64,000 nt of DNA from Bacteroidota bacterium (GTDB taxonomy: Bacteria; Bacteroidota; Bacteroidia; B-17B0; Aurantibacillaceae). The notes under the pieces were generated by a model that ran no database searches, was not told the DNA's origin, and was given only the letters and a program-made list of their open reading frames with translations. A program made the translations under genes and the position numbers. The stretch spans positions 248,001 through 312,000 of the forward strand of contig JAJNDK010000006.1 in the NCBI GenBank assembly GCA_021156365.1. Direction: 5' to 3'. The first letter of the stretch is position 1. The number at the start of each line of letters is the position of its first letter. Shown one piece after another: positions 8,373 through 16,077 of this stretch.

Positions 8373-9389
8373 ATGAAAACCACTATTTTATCCATCGTTT
8401 TGATCATCGCTCTTTCAAAACCGATCCAGGCAAATGCAACAAAAGTTCCTGTAGGTGAAAAGATCGACGAAACCACCTATTTCGAATTTCACAGCAATTA
8501 CCTGATGAACCTGCACCATTTCCTTGTAAAAAAAGGCCTGCAGCTTTCCAAAACGGAAAGCGATCCTATCAAACAATTCGACATTTTGTTCAAGGACGAT
8601 GTAAAAACAGTGCTGCGCCCGGAAGTAAAAGCGAAAGTAATGCAAGCGATACAGTTTTACGCCGACAGTATTTCCAAAAGCAATTTATTGTTTGATCCGA
8701 GGCTAACCGAGCTGAAATACGCACTGGAAGCTACTACCGTGCTGAAAGACCTGAAAGCAAAAGAACCGATCAAAGGAACAGTAGATGCGCTCGAAAAAGC
8801 CAGCCGTTTTTATGCGGAATTTTTCTGGCAGGAACAGGACAAAAAGAACCGCGCCTACCTGGGTACGATCCTCAAACAAGTGAAGCAGATCGAAAAGGCA
8901 GTGATCGACAGCTCTTCCAAATACTATGGCTATAAACACAATGGAAAAAAATTCAGGGTAGACCTGGTAGATTATGCTACTTTCTATGGAGCCTACACCA
9001 CCACAGAACCCTACATCAATGCAGTGATCTCTTCCACCGATAAAAAGCATGATGGCACACAGGGTGTAGAGATCGTTTTTCACGAAGTATCACACGGCAT
9101 GATCGACAATGTATTCCTTGCGCAGGAAAAACTGTCGAAGGAAATGGGCAAGGAATTCGATCACAACGTTTGGCATACGATCCTTTTTTATTCTGCAGGC
9201 ACCTTTGTGAAGAATGAGCTGGCGAAACAAAACACAGCGCACGAGCTCTATATATACAAAAACAAGTTAGGAAGTATCGCGCCTTCTTTCCAGAAAACCC
9301 TCGATGCAGTGGCAATATACTGGCAATCCTATCTGGACGGGAAAACGGACATGGAAACAGCGGTTAAGGATATTCTGAAGGCGCTGTAA
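8373..9389 (+). CDS. Secreted HExxH-containing protein, putative metallopeptidase
   Basis: A 338-residue protein that I do not recognise as a named family. Residues 1-20 form a signal peptide (IIALSKPIQANA). A largely helical region follows, and at 237-241 there is a zinc-peptidase-type motif in VFHEVSHGMID (His237, Glu238, His241). About 20-60 residues downstream, VWHTILFYSAG and ELAKQNTAHELY offer His or Glu as a third ligand. This suggests a gluzincin-like periplasmic or lipid-free secreted protease, but only the HExxH core is evidence. It stands alone between dacB and recF with its own promoter candidate. Confidence 0.6.
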   Translation: MKTTILSIVLIIALSKPIQANATKVPVGEKIDETTYFEFHSNYLMNLHHFLVKKGLQLSKTESDPIKQFDILFKDDVKTVLRPEVKAKVMQAIQFYADSISKSNLLFDPRLTELKYALEATTVLKDLKAKEPIKGTVDALEKASRFYAEFFWQEQDKKNRAYLGTILKQVKQIEKAVIDSSSKYYGYKHNGKKFRVDLVDYATFYGAYTTTEPYINAVISSTDKKHDGTQGVEIVFHEVSHGMIDNVFLAQEKLSKEMGKEFDHNVWHTILFYSAGTFVKNELAKQNTAHELYIYKNKLGSIAPSFQKTLDAVAIYWQSYLDGKTDMETAVKDILKAL

Positions 9390-9445
9390 ATCAGGCAATC
9401 CTTGGAGGTTGATAAAACCTTCAAGGATTCTTACCTTCTTAATCG

Positions 9446-9453
9446 TATCTTTG
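9446..9453 (+). promoter_or_regulatory. -7 box 6 nt before recF
   Basis: TATCTTTG, a perfect TAnnTTTG match, ending 6 nt before the recF ATG at 9460. It supports the shorter start and a leaderless transcript. Confidence 0.55.
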
Positions 9454-9459
9454 TATACG

Positions 9460-10572
9460 ATGTTCCTGAAGAAGCTGAATCTCATCAATTTTAAGAATTA
9501 TACAGAAGCAGAGCTGTTTTTTTCGCCCCGGGTAAACTGTTTTACCGGCAACAACGGAATGGGAAAAACCAACCTATTAGATGCGATCTATTACCTTTCT
9601 TTTTGCAAAAGTTTTTTCAATCCTATCGACAGCCAGAATATCCGCTACGAGCAGGGATTTTTTATGGTGCAGGGCGTTTATGAGAAGAATGGTGAAACCG
9701 ATGAGCTGCATTGCGGGGTGAAGAAGAACCAGAAAAAACAATTCAAACGGAATAAAAAAGAATACGAACGTTTGTCAGAGCACATCGGTCTGTATCCGCT
9801 GGTGATGATCTCTCCTTCCGACAATGAGCTGATCGTGGGCGGAAGCGAATACCGAAGGAAATTCATCGACGGCATTATCTCCCAATACGACAAGATCTAC
9901 CTGGAGAAGCTGATCGCATACAATCATGTGCTCGCGCAACGGAATGCGCTGCTGAAAAGTTTTTCGAACAGCCGCACCTTCGATTCGATAACCCTGGAGC
10001 TCTGGGATGACCAGTTGATCCTGCATGGTGACGGGATCCTGAAAAGAAGACTGGATTTTCTGCAGGAATTCACGGAACTGTTCAATAAGAATTTTAATTA
10101 CATCACGGATTCGAAAGAAACAGTGGAGCTGGAATATATTTCCTCGATAAAAGACAAGGATTACAAAACCGCCCTGATGACCGCCCTGGCAAAGGATCGT
10201 ATATTGGAACATACCTCGGTAGGTGTTCACCGTGATGACCTGGATTTTAAGCTGAATGGCAGCAGTCTGAAAAAATTCGCTTCACAGGGGCAGCAGAAAT
10301 CCTATTTACTGGCCCTGAAGCTGGCGCAGTTCGAGTTCATCAAAAAAATAAAACAGACCAATCCACTACTGCTTCTCGATGATGTGTATGACAAGCTGGA
10401 TGAGTCACGGTTCAGGAAACTGATCGGTCTGGTGAGTGGGAATACTTTCGGGCAGGTGTTTATTACAGATACGCACAGCGAGCGGATCAATGAATTGTTT
10501 ACCGAAGCAAAAGTGCCCGTGAAAATGTTTCATGTGGAGAACGGAGAAGTAAAAGAGATCGAACATGCGTAA
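9460..10572 (+). CDS. recF: DNA replication and repair protein RecF
   Basis: A 370-residue SMC-like ATPase. Walker A is GNNGMGKT (30-37), and the C-terminal part has the signature SQGQQKSYLLALKLAQ followed by Walker B LLLLDDVYDKLD and the switch region ITDTHSER. It loads RecA at gaps with RecO/RecR. I choose the ATG at 9460 (MFLKKLNLINFKNY), because RecF normally begins right at this beta strand and a -7 box ends 6 nt upstream; a longer in-frame start at 9409 would add 17 unlikely residues. It overlaps the next gene by 8 nt. Confidence 0.95.
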   Translation: MFLKKLNLINFKNYTEAELFFSPRVNCFTGNNGMGKTNLLDAIYYLSFCKSFFNPIDSQNIRYEQGFFMVQGVYEKNGETDELHCGVKKNQKKQFKRNKKEYERLSEHIGLYPLVMISPSDNELIVGGSEYRRKFIDGIISQYDKIYLEKLIAYNHVLAQRNALLKSFSNSRTFDSITLELWDDQLILHGDGILKRRLDFLQEFTELFNKNFNYITDSKETVELEYISSIKDKDYKTALMTALAKDRILEHTSVGVHRDDLDFKLNGSSLKKFASQGQQKSYLLALKLAQFEFIKKIKQTNPLLLLDDVYDKLDESRFRKLIGLVSGNTFGQVFITDTHSERINELFTEAKVPVKMFHVENGEVKEIEHA

Positions 10573-10855
10573 GAGCAATCAGCAAACCATCGGCGAAGTA
10601 CTGAAGGAATTCTTAAAACAGAACAGCCTTGATAAAAAGCTATTGCAATCGCTTGTGATGCAGGAATGGGAAAACATTGTAGGACCTATGTTCTCGAAAC
10701 ATACAAAAAACATATATTTCTATGAAAACAAGCTGGTACTGGAGATCGAATCCCCTTCGCTCCGCAACGAGCTTCTGATGCAGAAATCTGTTATTATTGA
10801 TAAGGTGAACAAAGTTGCAGGGCAGGTACTGATCTCGGAGATACTGCTTAAGTAA
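10565..10855 (+). CDS. DUF721 (DciA-like) protein
   Basis: A 96-residue basic protein whose start overlaps the end of recF by 8 nt, so translation is probably coupled. Residues 1-95 match the DUF721 pattern: an N-terminal helix (IGEVLKEFLKQ), LVMQEWENIVGP, and a KH-like half with LVLEIESPSLRNELLMQK. DUF721 contains DciA, the ancestral loader or partner of the replicative helicase DnaB. The recF-dciA adjacency also occurs in other phyla and supports a replication role. Assignment to DciA function is inference from domain and neighbourhood. Confidence 0.85.
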   Translation: MRKSNQQTIGEVLKEFLKQNSLDKKLLQSLVMQEWENIVGPMFSKHTKNIYFYENKLVLEIESPSLRNELLMQKSVIIDKVNKVAGQVLISEILLK

Positions 10856-10873
10856 AGCTAAGGCTCAAAAATT

Positions 10874-10923
10874 AACCATATAAGGTATATCGATTATTCA
10901 ATAGCCTTATACCTTATATGGTT
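10874..10923. repeat. Perfect 16-bp inverted repeat with 18-nt loop
   Basis: AACCATATAAGGTATA at 10874-10889 and its exact reverse complement at 10908-10923. There is no T-run, so it is not a classic terminator. It lies between convergent genes and resembles the accatataag palindromes scattered in Bacteroidota genomes. A decayed relative is at 38818-38907. Confidence 0.75.
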
Positions 10924-10935
10924 GTACAATCAAAT

Positions 10936-11202
10936 CTATTTTTCTTCCCACTTCCCGCTGGAGATATTCGCTTTTCTGAATTTATATCCGTCAGAAGTGT
11001 TATAGATAACCCAGTATGCATATCCGCCGCTGATCCCAACCGGGATATAGTTTTCGGCAGTTCCTGTTTGCAGGGTGGATTTCGGTGCAGCTGCATTTGC
11101 AGATTTTGTAGAATACATAAAAGCAGCTCCCGAAAGCAATACAAGTGATATACCTGCACAAATGCTTAAGAACCGTTTGGAAAAATTGTCTGTTGTTTTC
11201 AT
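10936..11202 (-). CDS. Small exported or membrane-anchored protein, unknown
   Basis: An 88-residue protein I do not recognise. Residues 13-30 are hydrophobic (LSICAGISLVLLSGAAFMY), giving a signal peptide or N-terminal anchor, followed by an alanine-rich linker and a compact C-terminal part, GGYAYWVIYNTSDGYKFRKANISSGKWEEK. A perfect TATATTTG box lies on the minus strand at 11226-11233. It is convergent with recF-DUF721 and divergent from the membrane/regulator operon at 11402. Codon use and the promoter box suggest a real gene; no function can be given. Confidence 0.6.
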   Translation of the reverse strand: MKTTDNFSKRFLSICAGISLVLLSGAAFMYSTKSANAAAPKSTLQTGTAENYIPVGISGGYAYWVIYNTSDGYKFRKANISSGKWEEK

Positions 11203-11343
11203 AGAATATGGTTTTTGAGATTAAGCAAATATAACCAAATCGGACTGCAAAAATGGTGGATTTTGATGAGATGGTCAAAAAATGTGTGTTAAAGAATAAA
11301 ATTATTTGTTTGATAATCAATATATTATATATTTTATTTAATA

Positions 11344-11366
11344 ATAAACTAGTTTATATTATAAAC
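11344..11366. promoter_or_regulatory. Two overlapping palindromes, candidate operator
   Basis: ATAAACTAGTTTAT (11344-11357) and GTTTATATTATAAAC (11352-11366) are perfect palindromes sharing the half-site GTTTAT. They lie just upstream of the -7 box at 11372-11379 that serves the operon encoding a winged-helix regulator, a good position for autorepression. Confidence 0.5.
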
Positions 11367-11371
11367 CAATT

Positions 11372-11379
11372 TATATTTG
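11372..11379 (+). promoter_or_regulatory. -7 box of the membrane protein/regulator operon
   Basis: TATATTTG, perfect TAnnTTTG, 22 nt before the ATG at 11402. The palindromic operator candidate takes the place where a -33 element would lie. Confidence 0.55.
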
Positions 11380-11401
11380 CAGTGTAATTAATAAAACAGC
11401 A

Positions 11402-11989
11402 ATGGAAGAAAAAGAAATAACACCCGATCAGAGTTTGTTCATCATTCAGTCGATGATCAATACCGCAAAAAACAAATTAGCCGATGATGGTTTCCTGCTC
11501 ATCTTTTGGGGATGGCTGGTTTTTGTTTCAGCAATAGTCAATTATATTTTATTCCTGTTAAAGTTCGAATGGGGCTTTATCGTTTGGCCGATACTGATGC
11601 CGATAGGCGGAATTATCACAGCTATCTATAGTGCACGCTCCAAAAAGAAAAAACTGGTACGTACTTATATTGATAAATACCTCGGTTATCTCTGGACAGG
11701 ATTCGGGATAGCAATGGCGCTTGCCTTGTTCTCACTGGGTGTGTGTGGAATGAAAAGCAGTTATTTCAGTCTGATGCTTCTATATGGTTTTGTGACCTTT
11801 GTTTCCGGCGGTCTGCTCGATTTTAAAGCACTTCGCATCGGTGCCCTGTTCTCATTTGCTTTCGCCCTGGGCTCTCTTTTCGTACCCGAGCTGGAACAAT
11901 TCCTTTTCCTGGCAGGTTCTATATTGTGCAGTTACATTATTCCGGGCCATTTATTACGTAACGAATTCAAATCGCAACAAAATGTTTAA
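11402..11989 (+). CDS. Polytopic membrane protein of unknown function
   Basis: A 195-residue protein with about five to six hydrophobic segments from residue 28 on (FLLIFWGWLVFVSAIVNYILF, WPILMPIGGIITAIY, YLWTGFGIAMALALFSLGV and later ones). The N-terminus EITPDQSLFIIQSMINTAKNKLADDGF is a soluble helical lead. This type of protein is found in Bacteroidota next to short winged-helix regulators. It overlaps the regulator gene by 8 nt, so the two are translationally coupled and probably functionally linked, perhaps in sensing membrane state. No enzymatic motif was seen. Confidence 0.75.
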   Translation: MEEKEITPDQSLFIIQSMINTAKNKLADDGFLLIFWGWLVFVSAIVNYILFLLKFEWGFIVWPILMPIGGIITAIYSARSKKKKLVRTYIDKYLGYLWTGFGIAMALALFSLGVCGMKSSYFSLMLLYGFVTFVSGGLLDFKALRIGALFSFAFALGSLFVPELEQFLFLAGSILCSYIIPGHLLRNEFKSQQNV

Positions 11990-12272
11990 AGACCTGGATC
12001 CGGTACTGCATTCACAGCTGCGGCTGGCAGTGGTTTCCATACTGGTTTCGGTAAAGGAGGCAGAGTTTACCTTCCTGAAAGAGAAAACCAGTTCCACTGC
12101 CGGGAACCTGAGTGTGCAATTGCAAAAAATAAAAGAGGCCGGGTATATCGAAATAGAAAAAAAATTCAAGGACAATTATCCGCAGACGATATGCCGTATT
12201 ACTCCTAAAGGTGTGGAAGCCTTTGAGAAATATGTGAAGGACCTTCAGCAATACATTAACATCAAAAAATAA
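11982..12272 (+). CDS. Winged-helix transcriptional regulator (MarR/PadR-like small type)
   Basis: A 96-residue DNA-binding protein. I take the ATG at 11982 (MFKDLDPVLHSQLRLAVVSIL), which overlaps the preceding membrane protein gene by 8 nt; a longer reading frame upstream lies inside that gene. The helix-turn-helix is EFTFLKEKTSSTAGNLSVQLQKIKEAGYIE, followed by a wing (KDNYPQTICRITPKGVEAF). This matches short regulators of the transcriptional regulator/HTH_27 group. It may bind the palindromes at 11344-11366 and control its own operon. Confidence 0.88.
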   Translation: MFKDLDPVLHSQLRLAVVSILVSVKEAEFTFLKEKTSSTAGNLSVQLQKIKEAGYIEIEKKFKDNYPQTICRITPKGVEAFEKYVKDLQQYINIKK

Positions 12273-12276
12273 CAAC

Positions 12277-12291
12277 GAAGCGAAACGCTTC
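12277..12291 (+). promoter_or_regulatory. Small hairpin between regulator and 2TM genes
   Basis: GAAGCG-AAA-CGCTTC, a perfect 6-bp stem in the 36-bp gap. There is no T-run, so it may influence mRNA stability rather than terminate. Confidence 0.35.
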
Positions 12292-12308
12292 ATTAAAAAA
12301 CAACAAGC

Positions 12309-12593
12309 ATGGAAATGAATGAACAATTAAAAGACGAATTACGCTGGAAAATCGCAAAAAAACGGGTGGCGTTCAAAAGAGCTTTACTGGCCTATGTGAT
12401 CGTGAACGGATTCCTTTGGTGCCTCTGGTTCTTTACAGGTATGGAAAAGACGGATCAGTTTATCCCATGGCCGCTTTGGTCAATGCTGGGCTGGGGGATC
12501 GGCCTGGTATTCCAGTACTTCGGGGCATATGTATTTCACGATAAAACAGAAGCCATCGAAAAAGAATACACAAAAATGAAAACTACCGAATAA
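12309..12593 (+). CDS. 2TM-domain protein
   Basis: A 94-residue protein with a basic amphipathic N-terminus (ELRWKIAKKRVAFKRALL), two transmembrane helices (AYVIVNGFLWCLWFF and WSMLGWGIGLVFQYFGAY) and a charged tail, the layout of the 2TM domain family common in Bacteroidota. It is the third gene of the membrane protein/regulator operon. In related genomes such 2TM proteins accompany LytTR or small regulators; the function is unknown. Confidence 0.85.
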   Translation: MEMNEQLKDELRWKIAKKRVAFKRALLAYVIVNGFLWCLWFFTGMEKTDQFIPWPLWSMLGWGIGLVFQYFGAYVFHDKTEAIEKEYTKMKTTE

Positions 12594-12595
12594 GA

Positions 12596-13150
12596 TCAGC
12601 GGGCTTCGTATTCACTTTTCAGTAAGCCATAGGCAAGGGAGTCTTCGAGCTGCCCCTCTTTAAAATAGTGCTCACGCATATGTCCTTCTTTTACAAAACC
12701 AAAATGCTCCATCAGTTTATTCGATGGGGCATTTTTTGGTCCCACAAAAGCCTCGATGCGGTTCAGCTGCATTATTTCGAAACCATAGCGAATAATAGCA
12801 GCAAGTGCTTCTTTCATATAGCCTTTGCCTTTGTCTTCATCCAGCGTCAGTCCATAGCCGATCTCCGCCCTTGAGTGCATCTGGTATACGGTATGATAAC
12901 CGCAGGCACCGATGATCCTTCCGGAGCTTTTTTCGATCATATGGAAAGTTAAAAAAGAAATATAATAAGTAGTGATCCCTTTTTTGTGTTTCTCTTTTTC
13001 AGCACGTAATTGCTCGTTGTTTATAAAACTAAAAAAAGCCCTGATGTCATCGTCTGTGCCTTTGAGCATAAGTCTGTCATACTCTTCAGGTGTCAGCCTG
13101 CGAAGCATCAGGCGTTCGGTTTCTATGTATTCGGATTGAATTATGCTCAT
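12596..13150 (-). CDS. GNAT acetyltransferase, RimJ/RimL type
   Basis: A 184-residue protein from the ATG at 13150 (MSIIQSEYIETERLMLRRLT). The TERLMLRRL opening, the acetyl-CoA binding strand-loop IGYGLTLDEDKGKGYMKEAL and the late VGPKNAPSNKLMEHFGFVKEG are typical of RimJ/RimL-like N-acetyltransferases acting on ribosomal proteins, antibiotics or small amines. The start overlaps the stop of the upstream MmcQ/YjbR gene as ATGA, so the pair is a coupled operon. The substrate is unknown. Confidence 0.9.
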   Translation of the reverse strand: MSIIQSEYIETERLMLRRLTPEEYDRLMLKGTDDDIRAFFSFINNEQLRAEKEKHKKGITTYYISFLTFHMIEKSSGRIIGACGYHTVYQMHSRAEIGYGLTLDEDKGKGYMKEALAAIIRYGFEIMQLNRIEAFVGPKNAPSNKLMEHFGFVKEGHMREHYFKEGQLEDSLAYGLLKSEYEAR

Positions 13151-13491
13151 GGTTTTTTGATCTGTAATTGTTCGAGCATTTTTTTTGGAGCTACATTGCA
13201 ATAGGCAGTTTTTAATACATCCTTCAGTACCGTTTTCCGTACTTTTTTCAGGTCGATATAGGTCCAGCCCTGCTTGCCCCAGGCATTCGGGATGGGGTAA
13301 ATTATTTTTTCATCGTAAGCGAAAACAGATTGTTCGAGCGCCGTCAGCTTTACGCAGGCAAGATCTTTCGTTGCATCATAGGTGGCAAAGATCTTTTTCT
13401 TCACCCGGAAAGAGATCTTATCAAAGTGCGGATACTCTTCCGATTCAGGCAAAGAAAGTGCAAGCTCTTTATAATTTTCAAAACTGACCAT
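13147..13491 (-). CDS. MmcQ/YjbR family protein
   Basis: A 114-residue protein with the MmcQ/YjbR (CyaY-like fold) pattern: LSLPESEEYPHFDKISFRVKKKIFATY at the N-terminus and NAWGKQGWTYIDLKKV in the second half. Family members are described as double wing DNA-binding proteins, but the role is poorly known. A perfect -7 box, TAAATTTG on the minus strand (13496-13503), ends 4 nt before the ATG, suggesting a leaderless mRNA for this gene and the following GNAT gene. Confidence 0.88.
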   Translation of the reverse strand: MVSFENYKELALSLPESEEYPHFDKISFRVKKKIFATYDATKDLACVKLTALEQSVFAYDEKIIYPIPNAWGKQGWTYIDLKKVRKTVLKDVLKTAYCNVAPKKMLEQLQIKKP

Positions 13492-13495
13492 ACTT

Positions 13496-13503
13496 CAAAT
13501 TTA
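13496..13503 (-). promoter_or_regulatory. -7 box 4 nt before the MmcQ/YjbR start
   Basis: TAAATTTG on the minus strand, perfect TAnnTTTG, overlapping the downstream end of the alpha/beta hydrolase gene. Confidence 0.5.
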
Positions 13504-14253
13504 ATCTTTTGAGCGTAGAATTTCATGTATCAGCCCGTTTATTTCGCTTCCACGGGTCAGTGTCATCATGTGCGAGCCTTTTTTGACAGTATAATTACAT
13601 TTGACTTTCCGGTAAGGCAATGTATGATCCTTGGTGCCGTGGATATGAATGATCTTATCAGAAAATGTTTTCCGGTCCCAGGTAATGATCATGGCGACCG
13701 TGCGTTTCAGGTAACGTTTGTCTTTTGATCTCAGCATGCTTTTGAAAACGGCTTTGTTCTTTTTTCGGTCCGGTTCCACGATTGGCTGCAGCATCCGTGC
13801 ACCGCCCTTGATCAGACCTCTGGGAACGAGCTTATAAATCGGAATAGCTTTTTGGAATTTGTACCGGAATGGTAATTCGTTCCTGCATTTGGCGCTGGAA
13901 ATAATAATGGTCTTCTGCGGCTTCATTGTTTCCGTCAGCTCCGTGCAGATCATTCCACCGAGCGAAACACCAATGAAAATATAAGGTCCGGTAGTATCGA
14001 TCTGCGTGCTTACCTGTCGGGCATATTGTTTCAACGAGGTCTTTTTTTCAGGAACCGGATATTTTATAGATACAAATGTATACTCCGAATCGGGCTTCAG
14101 CTCAGCAAAGATCCGCTCGTCAGATCCCTGCCCGGGAAATAGGTAAATAGTTGTTTTGACGGATGTCTGGGCGAGCTGCATTTCGGGAAAAATGGTAAAA
14201 ACAGCCAAAAGAAGCGGAAAAGAAAAAATGATGCGGGTATATCTTTTTAGCAC
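13501..14253 (-). CDS. Exported alpha/beta-hydrolase
   Basis: A 250-residue protein starting with GTG at 14253. Residues 1-28 form a signal peptide (FPLLLAVFTIFPEMQLAQ). The hydrolase fold shows an oxyanion-type FPGQGSDERIF near residue 40, the nucleophile elbow GVSLGG (Ser in the middle), and late Asp and His candidates in HIHGTKDHTLPY and KKGSHMM. Substrate is unknown; lipase, esterase or acyl hydrolase are all possible. It is divergent from pruA with a 75-bp shared control region containing a TAAATTTA box close to the GTG. Confidence 0.82.
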   Translation of the reverse strand: MLKRYTRIIFSFPLLLAVFTIFPEMQLAQTSVKTTIYLFPGQGSDERIFAELKPDSEYTFVSIKYPVPEKKTSLKQYARQVSTQIDTTGPYIFIGVSLGGMICTELTETMKPQKTIIISSAKCRNELPFRYKFQKAIPIYKLVPRGLIKGGARMLQPIVEPDRKKNKAVFKSMLRSKDKRYLKRTVAMIITWDRKTFSDKIIHIHGTKDHTLPYRKVKCNYTVKKGSHMMTLTRGSEINGLIHEILRSKD

Positions 14254-14328
14254 ACAGTAAATTTAGTAATTTAGCGCTTCATTTCGAAATCTCAATCCTC
14301 TGCGGTAGCGGAGATAAAAAAATAAACT

Positions 14329-15960
14329 ATGCCAAAAGGAATTTACAAAGTACCTGTTCCGCACAACGAACCGGTAAAAAGCTATGCCCCCGGAAGTCCT
14401 GAAAGAAAAGAGCTCCAGGCCATGCTGAAAGAACTGAGAAGTAAAGAGCTGGATATCCCTATGTATATCGGTTCGGAAGAAGTACGCAGTGGCACTAAAA
14501 CCCGCCTGGCTCCTCCGCACGATCACAAACATACCCTGGGACATTTTCATAAAAGTGATAAAACCCATGTACAGCAGGCGATCGATGCGGCACTGGCAGC
14601 AAAAACAAAATGGGCAGCACTTAGCTGGGAACACCGCGCGGCCATTTTCCTGAAGGCAGCAGACCTGATCGCCGGGCCTTACCGTGCAAAACTGAATGCT
14701 TCCACCATGTTAGGGCAAAGCAAAAGCGCCTACCAGGCGGAGATCGACAGCGCCTGCGAGATCATCGACTTTTTGCGTTACAATGTAAAGTATATGACAG
14801 AGATCTATGCCGATCAGCCGGAAAGCGGCCCGGGCATGTGGAACCGTCTGGAATGGCGACCACTGGAAGGATTCGTGTATGCATTGACGCCGTTCAATTT
14901 TACAGCGATCGCAGGTAATCTGCCTACGAGCTGTGCCATGATGGGCAATGTGGTGGTATGGAAACCAAGCAATACGCAGGTATACAGCGCCAACGTGCTG
15001 ATGGAAATTTTCAAAAAAGCAGGTGTTCCGGATGGTGTGATCAACCTGATCTACCCAAGCGGTCCGGACGCTGCGGAAGTGATCTTTAACCACAGGGATT
15101 TTGCAGGAATTCATTTCACCGGCAGTACCGAAGTGTTCCAGAGCATCTGGCAAACGATCGGGAACAATATTCATAAGTACCGTTCGTATCCGCGCATTGT
15201 GGGCGAAACGGGTGGTAAGGATTTTATCCTTGCGCATAAATCGGCCGATGCAAAATCGCTTGCAGTGGCTATCAGCAGGGGCGCTTTCGAATACCAGGGG
15301 CAAAAATGTTCAGCTGCTTCACGTGCCTACATTCCTTCCAACCTTTGGGAAGAAGTAAGAGGATATGTTTTGGAAGATCTGAAATCTATGAAAATGGGGC
15401 CTACGGAAGATTTCACCAATTTCATCAATGCAGTGATCGATGAGAAATCATTTGACAAGCTGGCTTCATATATTGATGCAGCAAGCAAGGATGCGAATGC
15501 ACAGGTGATCGCAGGTGGCAAATACGATAAAAGCAAAGGCTATTTTATCGAACCAACGATCATCCAGGCAAAAGATCCGAAGTATGTAACCATGTGCGAA
15601 GAGTTGTTCGGACCGGTGCTTACTTTGTATGTATACGATGAAAATAAATTCGAAGAAACCTGTGAGCTGGTGGATAATACTTCTATCTATGCATTAACGG
15701 GCGCGATCCTTGCACAGGACCGCTATGCGATCGAGCTGGCTACTAAAAAACTGGTGAACAGTGCAGGTAATTTTTACATCAACGATAAACCTACCGGTGC
15801 GGTAGTGGGCCAACAGCCATTCGGAGGTGCAAGGGGTTCCGGAACAAATGATAAGGCGGGTGCTAAGATCAATTTATTGCGTTGGGTGACTCCACGTACG
15901 ATCAAAGAAACCTTTGTTCCGCCGACAGATTACAAATATCCGTTCTTACAAGCCGATTAA
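14329..15960 (+). CDS. pruA: L-glutamate gamma-semialdehyde dehydrogenase (P5C dehydrogenase)
   Basis: A 543-residue aldehyde dehydrogenase. Catalytic Cys327 lies in GQKCSAASRAYIP and the general base Glu293 in GETGGKDF; the NAD-binding region includes the tract TPFNFTAIAGNLP and VVWKPSNTQVYS, and the C-terminus has QQPFGGARGSGTNDKAG, all diagnostic of PruA. It oxidises glutamate semialdehyde, formed from proline via P5C, to glutamate with NAD+. No proline dehydrogenase gene is adjacent. A strong terminator follows at 15991-16047. Confidence 0.95.
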   Translation: MPKGIYKVPVPHNEPVKSYAPGSPERKELQAMLKELRSKELDIPMYIGSEEVRSGTKTRLAPPHDHKHTLGHFHKSDKTHVQQAIDAALAAKTKWAALSWEHRAAIFLKAADLIAGPYRAKLNASTMLGQSKSAYQAEIDSACEIIDFLRYNVKYMTEIYADQPESGPGMWNRLEWRPLEGFVYALTPFNFTAIAGNLPTSCAMMGNVVVWKPSNTQVYSANVLMEIFKKAGVPDGVINLIYPSGPDAAEVIFNHRDFAGIHFTGSTEVFQSIWQTIGNNIHKYRSYPRIVGETGGKDFILAHKSADAKSLAVAISRGAFEYQGQKCSAASRAYIPSNLWEEVRGYVLEDLKSMKMGPTEDFTNFINAVIDEKSFDKLASYIDAASKDANAQVIAGGKYDKSKGYFIEPTIIQAKDPKYVTMCEELFGPVLTLYVYDENKFEETCELVDNTSIYALTGAILAQDRYAIELATKKLVNSAGNFYINDKPTGAVVGQQPFGGARGSGTNDKAGAKINLLRWVTPRTIKETFVPPTDYKYPFLQAD

Positions 15961-15990
15961 AAATCAGATTAAAATTACGGCTAAAATTAA

Positions 15991-16047
15991 ACCCCGTCCG
16001 ATGTCAACCTGAGCAAGTCGAAGGTTGGTCAAAGGACGGGGTTTTTT
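15991..16047 (+). terminator. Terminator of pruA with a nested repeat
   Basis: Outer stem ACCCCGTCC (15991-15999) pairs with GGACGGGGT (16034-16042), followed by a T-run. The loop carries gtcaacctgagcaagtcg and aaggttgg, an inner stem of a dispersed phrase (ctgag-n-aagtcgaagg) that I recall from many Bacteroidota intergenic regions. Confidence 0.8.
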
Positions 16048-16077
16048 ATTTTCGGGTAAATACGGTATATTTATAGT

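Noticed and set aside
9409-9459. Longer N-terminus for RecF starting at 9409
   Set aside because: RecF should begin at MFLKKLNL; a perfect -7 promoter box lies inside the extension, and the added residues are not RecF-like.
11799-11981. 61-residue N-terminal extension of the winged-helix regulator
   Set aside because: It lies in a different frame of the membrane protein gene; the ATG at 11982 gives the normal length for this regulator type.
13501-14253. Homoserine acetyltransferase or biosynthetic thioesterase as identity of the alpha/beta-hydrolase
   Set aside because: The signal peptide and short length argue against a cytoplasmic biosynthetic enzyme; only the general hydrolase fold is supported.
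14710-15303. 197-codon open frame on the minus strand inside pruA
   Set aside because: It lies fully antisense to a well supported aldehyde dehydrogenase, has no promoter box and its translation looks like an unselected, His/Arg-rich shadow.
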